Source of the DNA: Tieghemiomyces parasiticus
Lineage: Eukaryota; Kickxellomycota; Dimargaritomycetes; Dimargaritales; Dimargaritaceae
Reading direction: 5' to 3'
Length of the DNA: 22,106 nt
Assembly: GCA_027575765.1 (NCBI GenBank)
Contig: JANBPT010000810.1
Location: 1 to 22,106, forward strand
The notes under the pieces are model-generated. The model saw only the letters and a list, made by a program, of their open reading frames with translations. It searched no databases and was not told the origin of the DNA. Positions 15,797 through 22,106 of the stretch are shown here, piece by piece (position 1 is the first letter of the stretch; each line of letters starts with the position of its first letter). The position numbers and the translations under genes were made by a program.

Positions 15797-18700
15797 GGTT
15801 GTAAATGCGTAGAGTGCGGAGAAGCTGGATGTAGGGTAGTGGAGTGGCAGAGAAGGGCTAGAGGCTCAGGTCCTATTGCAGCCAAGCCGCTGAATAAAGT
15901 GGAGACAACACGGTGAGAGGAAAGGGAGGGAGTGAAGCCTGGTGAGCAGACTGTAGCCCGCCACCCGCACTAGGCTCTGCAGCCGTCACTCCGGTTGGAA
16001 AATCACCCCGACCCTGCTCCTCCCTCCCTCTCTCAGGTCAGGCCACTGGATGTACCTATATCGTTGCCCTTCTCGGGCAATGCTGATCAGCCGCGTTACC
16101 AGACGAATCAGGACAGCCCACGCCATGCGATTTACGAGGCCCCTGTGCAGCTATGGGCGGACAATGGTGCCACAGGGTCCAACTGGTATCGGACTCATAC
16201 GGCGCTCCAGATCACGGGCTATAATCCTCCGATAGCCTAAACCGCGCGTGGCCTCGTTAACGTCAAAGTACATTTCAAATACCTGTCATTGATCTGAGTT
16301 TCTGATCAAATTAGGCCCAGCTTTCTATCTCAACATGATTTGAGGTCATAAGGGTAGAGCCTAGTGGGTCTCAGTTTCCTGACAGTTTCAGTGTGCTGAC
16401 AGTAATGTTTAGCCACTTGCAGGATATTACGCCTGGAGATGAGGTGGCTGAAGTTGGCTTGCCAGGATCGGTTCAGGTCGCCTCACTGGTGGATATGGTG
16501 ACCAGCAAATAACCACCAGTCTTGGGGGAGTACACAAGGAAGTTGGTCTCCCAATGTACCCGCCAGGGACTCTGGCTGTCAGTAAGCTCTATAGAGTACC
16601 TATCCATGGTAATTCGGGACCCCGAGGGGCGGTTTACTGCAATCTGTACAAGATTAGATAACAGTAGAAGGTAAGGATAGCATTGGCGGTTAGGCTCGTT
16701 AGCTTTTATAGCCGGGGAATGTGTGGAGGGCAGTCCTTAGTTAGGGGCTCGGTAGTTAGCCATGAAGAGTTTTCAGACATCACTTGGTTCGGCCACTCGC
16801 CAGTGCTACGGACGACGAGGTCGTCCCTGTAAAGGCGTCGCTGCGGTTTGCAGGGTTTCGGCAGAGATTGGCTCTTGGATGCCAATACTATCAAATATCT
16901 GTGTATTTCCACGTTCCTATAAAGGACAATTTTTACAGCAGTACGAGAAGTGTGGCTATGAGTTCAATACGGATACACATGACTCCATGGGCCTAATGTC
17001 ATTAGGGAACGAAACTCGGAATATTACACTGTGCACATGTGGTCCAAACGATTTTTAATTTGATGCCTTGTCTTAGGGACTTCTAGGTTAGATATAGAAC
17101 ACCAGTGTCTGAGCCCTCCAGATTTTAATGGGATGGTTCTCAATGGGGGCAATGAGGGATTAGGCTTAGAGTCGAGTGTTTATTAATAAATCAGAGGGGA
17201 CGGTGGAAGTGTGCATATGAGATACTCCCTCAATAAAGGCATACTTTGGACGATCTTTGATGTAGGTAGTTTTTGGGTCTACGATGCAAGGAGATAATGG
17301 CGGAAGGAAGTACTAACTGGGGGCATTATGAGCAAGAGGGGTAAGGGAAAGGAAGAGGGGACTCCACCGATGCCCTAGTCAACGGGTAAGGAATACCAAT
17401 AAAGCTATAGCATCGAAAATTGGTGATAACACAACTTACGGGACTAAATGAAACATATTGGAATTGTGCCAAATGCTAGTTGAGTGGGCAGATTAAGTAT
17501 AGAGAGTAGGGGAGCGCTTTTATCGGACGCCTGGATGTAGTTGTGGTGCGGTGAGGGTCATACTATAGTTGAGGCTGAATTTCTGGTCACCACATTTGCC
17601 AGGTAAACTATCCTGGGATTGGGTCATTCCTCACATTACGGTTTATCGTTTTACCTCTCCACCATACCACCTGCAAAAGTCCCATCGCTTCCCCTTAATA
17701 AAGGTTCTCACCTTGATGAGTGTTGTACCCAATACTGCCGCCATCACCTGACTCTCCCATGTCTCACTTACCATGCGGATTTACGACGTCCCTCTCTGCA
17801 CTTCAAATTGACCATCGGCCCCACAACGGGCTGTTCTTCCCTTATGCCTCACATACAGCCCTCTAAACGCCCTTTACATTATACCCTGCATCCTTTGCTC
17901 CGCCAGATTGTAAGAAGGCTTGTGTCCGCAGCACTTAAGTATCAGAGAATTACTCACCGGGGTCTCGATGTTAAACATCATTCTATACTTTTCTTATCGG
18001 TCAAGTCTCTAATTTCATGTAACTGCGGCCCTTGGGTACCTCACTTGCCACGTGGGGGTTGGGGTATTAAAGAGATGGGTAATACTGGTGGACCGCTTGT
18101 GTGACTGAAGGTATTCTATTTAAGGTTGGCAGTGGGACGCCTTATCGATGGTGAAGGGGCTTTGGATTGTCTAAAAACTTGGTTGGCCCGTGATCTATGT
18201 AAATGTGGAACCAGGTGGTGACTAGTAGTGGGTGCCGAATCTAAGAGGACCAGTTGGCACCCTTGGGAATTTCCACCATTGATCGGAAGAACGATTATAG
18301 TGAGAGGAACGGGAGACTAGCCAGGACAAGGACCACCATTGTTCACGTGTAGATAGTCTGTATAAGTGTATAGTTTTATGGCGAAACTAGTGGGTAAAAT
18401 ATGCAACTGATCACCAAAAGACAGTAATTGCTATAGGAGAGCTATTGGTTAAGGCTGCTGCTGCGCCCTGCGGTTTAATACCTCACGTCAGGCCTATCTG
18501 TTGGAGTGCATTCAACAGCTCTATCAAGTGCATTCGATGGTGTGATTGGGAAGGTATTAGATTCAGTGGCCGCTGGTTTGAGCAACCGTAGCCCGGGTAA
18601 GTTATTTGAAGGATTTCTAACGTCTACACCTTCGCCAACTATCGACGAATACGAAGTTGTGCCTACGCTATTAAGTAGCAGGATGAGGGGGTCTTTTTCC

Positions 18701-19777
18701 TGCTAAGGTATCATTGGCTGGATAGTCGCGGTTGTGCGTAGTCGTCTCCGGAATATATTATGTACCTCGCTTCACTTTTGCACACCAAATATCCCCCGAT
18801 TGTCCATCCAAGGCAATGCCACCAACACTACCTTAATAAAGCATACCTATAGTCTGGTGGAATATACGGTGGGGTGGGCAGGGAAAGGAACTAAATGCAA
18901 CATTCAGACGACTTTTTTGAAGTACTGTATTTATCGAATTTATTTTCGAACTTTTGCGGTTTTGGCATACCTAGGGGATGAATGACGGGTCGTATATGAG
19001 AGTGGTCTGTAAACTGGACGTGATAATCCGGGACGCAATATAGGAAAGCTAATGTCCTTCTAGCAAGCAACCTCACTATGACCCACTAGGAGGTGGTCAG
19101 TAGAAGGTAGACTCTCCGTTCGGCACTTGATGTAGAATTATCGGGAGAGTGCAGCAGGTTGAGGGCGAGAGGGGAGCCGAATTTATGGTTGTGGGTATTC
19201 AGCACAGATTCTGTGATTGCACAGAGAACTTTCGTCTATTCCCAGTTAAGGTATCTGGAGGGAGATTGAGCTGGAGGTATGGCGGTGAGCATTGCGCCTT
19301 GCAAGTGAGCCTTAGTGTTGCCCGTTTAGGATTCGAAAAAAAATGCGCAACTCTGTCGCCTATTTTGTTTGCGGCACTCACGACCCTTGTATGCCCTTTT
19401 TTCACCTGGGCCTTCTCGCCAAGCATCCTTTCCTCGGTCTTCTCTTCATCTACCCTCCTCCTCGGACCGTACCCTACGCTACAATACGAGGGGAAGACAA
19501 TACAGGCTGTGCGAAATGCATCGCAAGACAGGACGTGACCGGCTTGAAGGGCACGCGCAAGCATAAAGCCTAGCACCACCAGCTTTGGTGTCCTTATTAT
19601 AATCGGTGGCGTGCATGGAGGCTAACCGCCTCCAGCCACGTGACATTGGCAAGTACCGGTAAACCAGATAGGACACTGCGACGTAATACACGCATATTCC
19701 AAAAGCTAACGAATAAAGAAAGACAAGGCGATGGGCTGAGGGCCACCGTACACAGAACCAGGGGTCGAAACTGGCCA
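15797..19777. other. 4-kb region without a recognisable gene
   Basis: The left end should hold the promoter of the minus-strand J-protein gene. Open frames of 60-161 codons occur (for example 16762-17058 from an ATG, 17619-18104, 19149-19538). All lack family resemblance and several are compositionally skewed. A small hairpin with a TTCTC loop lies at about 16062-16080. I saw no tRNA, no transposase motif and no long repeat. This may be decayed transposon sequence, or hold non-coding or fast-evolving genes I cannot recognise. Confidence 0.5.
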
Positions 19778-20486
19778 CTACAACTGGATATCGAAGGAGG
19801 TTCCGCAGCCACAGCCCGACGAGGATTTAGGGATCTTGACGACTTGGAATGACGACCCGATGAGTTCGGTCACGTAATCGATGGTGGCACCCTCTAGGAG
19901 GGACAGCGAAACGTCATCAATGACCAGGCGGCCGCCAGCGTTCTCAAACACGGCATCCTCATCGGTGGTTTCGGTGGTCAACTTGAACTTGTACTGGAAG
20001 CCATAGCACCCGCCCGACTCGACGACAACCCGCAGCATCAGGTCTGGTTTGTTCTGGTCCTTGGCGACCTTGGTTAGTTGCTACGAGTATTGATTATGAT
20101 GTGCAGGGGGGGGACGAAGTGGTTGGTTAGAAACCGGGGCTTTATCGGACGTGCTGCGGTTCAGTGCAGACTCGTATGGCGGTCGCCCCAAGGGGCCTGG
20201 CTATTGAGGGTACTGCGGCTACATAACTTACCTCGCCGGCCCGCTCAGTTAAAATGATCTGCATGGGCTGGCCGTCGGAATTTAGCTTAGGTTGGACGAT
20301 GGTGGTGGCAAATCGGATCAAGCCATGGAGGGGTGTCAGACTTGTTTGCCAAGGGATCGAGGTCGGGGCCCATGGTCCAGGAATGCGATTCAGAACGTGC
20401 ATGTTTGACAGCCCGACCCGGGGCGACGAATAAGACCGGGTCGCCAAATGCAGGCAGCCGGTGACGGTGCGGATAAGGCGGGTCAT
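19778..20486 (-). CDS. ISA2: Mitochondrial A-type Fe-S assembly factor Isa2 (ISCA2)
   Basis: Isa2 works with Isa1 and Iba57 to form 4Fe-4S clusters for mitochondrial enzymes such as aconitase and for lipoate synthase. Exon 1 is 20232-20486 (85 codons) and exon 2 is 19778-20080 (100 codons plus stop), giving 185 aa. The start is the ATG at 20486; the frame extends upstream only to a GTG. Residues 1-65 are rich in Arg, Thr and Ser and lack acidic residues, as in a mitochondrial presequence. The A-type domain follows: ILTERAGE joined to QLTKVAKDQNKPD. The three ligand cysteines are present: Cys110 in VESGGCYGFQYKF, and Cys175 and Cys177 in SSGCGCGTSF. GFQYKF and GATIDYVTELIGSSFQV match ISCA2 rather than ISCA1. 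The gene stands alone. An ATTGG (minus-strand CCAAT) lies about 85 bp upstream. Confidence 0.96.
20081..20231 (-). other. ISA2 intron
   Basis: Donor GAG|GTAAGT and acceptor CTCGTAG bound a 151-bp phase-0 intron. A CTAAC branch-like site lies about 45 nt before the acceptor. It joins the two halves of the conserved first helix of the A-type domain without gain or loss. Confidence 0.9.
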
Positions 20487-22106
20487 GGTAAATGGCACAG
20501 TCAGGGAATAAAAAGTATTAAGAGTGGGTTAGGGTCGAGAATCAATGTGCCTGTTGGGTCATGAGGAGATTGGTAACAGAGGACCTACGTAACCAAGGCT
20601 GCTGCCGAGATTCGGTATGGTTCGGCGCTGTGAGCCTGCGCTCCTCCTTCTCTCCTACCTAGTGTGGTTGGCTGGTAATTCCCTTGCTTTACTATGCACG
20701 CGGAAAAGAGCGGCAGTACGTACCAATTGACAGGACAGCGACCACCTAAACTGCTGCGGCGCACTGGCCATGAGTAGGCCGAACCTGGCCAGTCACGGCG
20801 GCCCTGTCCAGGGCCGGTCTATGGGGCCGATACCTCAATGACTTACTGTCCCCATCATAGGAGTAGCGGAGCTCGACAGAGTGCCCATTGCCGACTTTTG
20901 ATTAGGTCTAGAGCAAACCATGTCGACGTCCAGCTCCCAAAATGATATGTATATACCTGGTGATTAGCCTGGGGGAGTTGAGTAGTCACCAGATCCCGAC
21001 TGCCTAGGAGCCTTTGGGCGAATCCCTCGTCCACTGTTGTGGCCGGCAATCTAGATGGTCGGCCTTTAGGCTACCTGCACGTCAAGAGCTCTAGGCTCGG
21101 AAGCGTTTGAATGGTCTAAAGCTTCCTTGCACAAGTGGTGGAGTCGTTCACCACCGCTGTATTTAGGTATTGTGTGTTAACTGCTAATCTGGACAGGCGG
21201 AGCTGGTGCCGATCATTGCGTATGTCATTTGAAGGATTCGATTCAACACAAAGTGTCTGGTATGATAAAGGAATGGAGCACATTAGCTGACCCATTATCA
21301 GCACGGCCAATCTGGGGAGCCCTGTGGTCGTGGGCAATAGGATCACTCGTGTTTAGCTTGGTGGCCGTTCAGAAAGTCCGGCGGTGAAGGAAGATCAGGT
21401 GGTAGACACCTTGGTGGCGTTGGGTTGATGCCCCCCGTCCCACTTTCGCTCTTCGTTTTTTTTTATTCCGTTCATATTGATCAGCCCTAAACTCGATCCC
21501 ATCCAACTGCAGACCGTTCCCTGAAGGGACGATATGGGGATCGTGTAGGGTCCCAGCTGGAGACGATAGCCTGGGTCCGATAGGTTGGGCACGTCGCATC
21601 GGCTCCGCGGTTGATTGCTGATGTAGAGCCGGCCATAACCACCAGCCTACGGCGCACCTGTAGGTATATCTTTTGAAAGCATCTTAGCTCTACCACTCAA
21701 TGTCGCTACCCTTTGTGCAACCCAGGGTCTGCTTAAACAATACCAACTCCGCACTGCAACACTAGGCCCAGTTCCCATGGGAACCTGCAGGGGAGAGGTA
21801 TGCTGACTCCCGTCACCGATCAACTCGGCCGTGGCAACCAGCATCAACTTGGGTCGAGCGCTGGTAACGAGTATACTTTTTTCTCTACTGATAGTAGAGC
21901 TGCTGACCAAACGACGAGGCGGTGCAGGGCCACACACTAGTAAGGGATATCGCGAAAGCGTTCAGGTCCCACTGGGGACGAAAAGGGGATCGACCCCAGC
22001 TTCCACAAAGCCCGGGTTCCTTCTTTGAACGGCGTCTGCTATGTCGCCCCCCTCTAAAGCCTGTGCCCAATGGTGACAGTCGGCATAAGAGGCTCCCTCC
22101 CAACCG
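20487..22106. other. Right-end region without a recognisable gene
   Basis: The first 100 bp or so should hold the ISA2 promoter, including ATTGG at 20569-20573. Beyond that only short open frames (up to 96 codons) without family resemblance occur. A 14-bp perfect palindrome, GTTCCCATGGGAAC, sits at 21771-21784. The window ends without cutting through a recognisable gene. Confidence 0.5.

Noticed and set aside
16762..17058. 98-codon ATG-initiated frame with a GRRGRP motif
   Set aside because: The short basic motif recalls Tc1-type transposase linkers, but nothing on either side fits a transposase and no other family is recognised.
17690..17820. Possible third copy of repeat A/B (CATGTCT, CCCTCTCTGCACTT, AAATTGACC)
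   Set aside because: Only short blocks match and the order between them does not align well; it is too weak without an alignment score.
17619..18104. 161-codon open frame
   Set aside because: It has no ATG near its start and is His/Leu/Pro/Ser-rich because the DNA is pyrimidine-rich; it lacks any recognisable domain.
18479..18706. 76-codon open stretch with a GTAAGT at about 18597, like an exon with a donor
   Set aside because: About five GTAAGT hexamers are expected by chance in this length, and no partner exon or homology was found.
21771..21784. 14-bp perfect palindrome GTTCCCATGGGAAC
   Set aside because: About one such palindrome is expected by chance in 22 kb, and nothing nearby suggests a regulated gene.

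Overview
The window reads as a nuclear contig from a fungus, probably an early-diverging (zygomycete-grade) lineage. The evidence is a fungal-type mitochondrial cytochrome c peroxidase, an Rrp6 exosome nuclease, and genes split by short GT-AG introns (120-253 bp) with GTAAGT-like donors and CTAAC/CTAAT-like branch sites. Exons of most genes are GC-rich at third positions. The lineage is inferred from style and not from a marker gene. There are no operons, and I found no tRNA, rRNA or CRISPR.

Layout: (1) 1-2200, CCP1 on the + strand, with a probable distant TATA box, a 5'-leader intron and a three-codon upstream ORF. (2) 2778-5147, RRP6 on +, a single exon. (3) 5148-7805, gene-poor; it holds repeat copy A, a 10-bp inverted repeat abutting a TATA box, a large imperfect hairpin and an AT microsatellite. 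(4) 7806-9660, on -, a two-exon gene for a predicted secreted protein of 536 aa that I cannot place in any family. (5) 9661-13452, gene-poor; it holds repeat copy B and, next to it, a broken mariner-type (DD34D) transposase. (6) 13453-14464, on +, a METTL5-type 18S rRNA m6A methyltransferase. One intron is certain; a second, in-frame 120-bp intron brings the protein to the family's normal length. (7) 14666-15796, on -, a multi-span membrane J-domain protein, convergent with METTL5. (8) 15797-19777, about 4 kb with no recognisable gene. (9) 19778-20486, on -, ISA2, a two-exon mitochondrial A-type Fe-S assembly factor. (10) 20487-22106, no recognisable gene.

The genes do not form one pathway. 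CCP1 and ISA2 both act in mitochondria (peroxide removal, 4Fe-4S assembly). RRP6 and METTL5 both act on nuclear or ribosomal RNA. I take this co-location as chance. I found no multi-gene novel system. The observations most worth following are the orphan secreted protein, the in-frame METTL5 intron, the CCP1 leader architecture, and the A/B repeat family beside the mariner relic.
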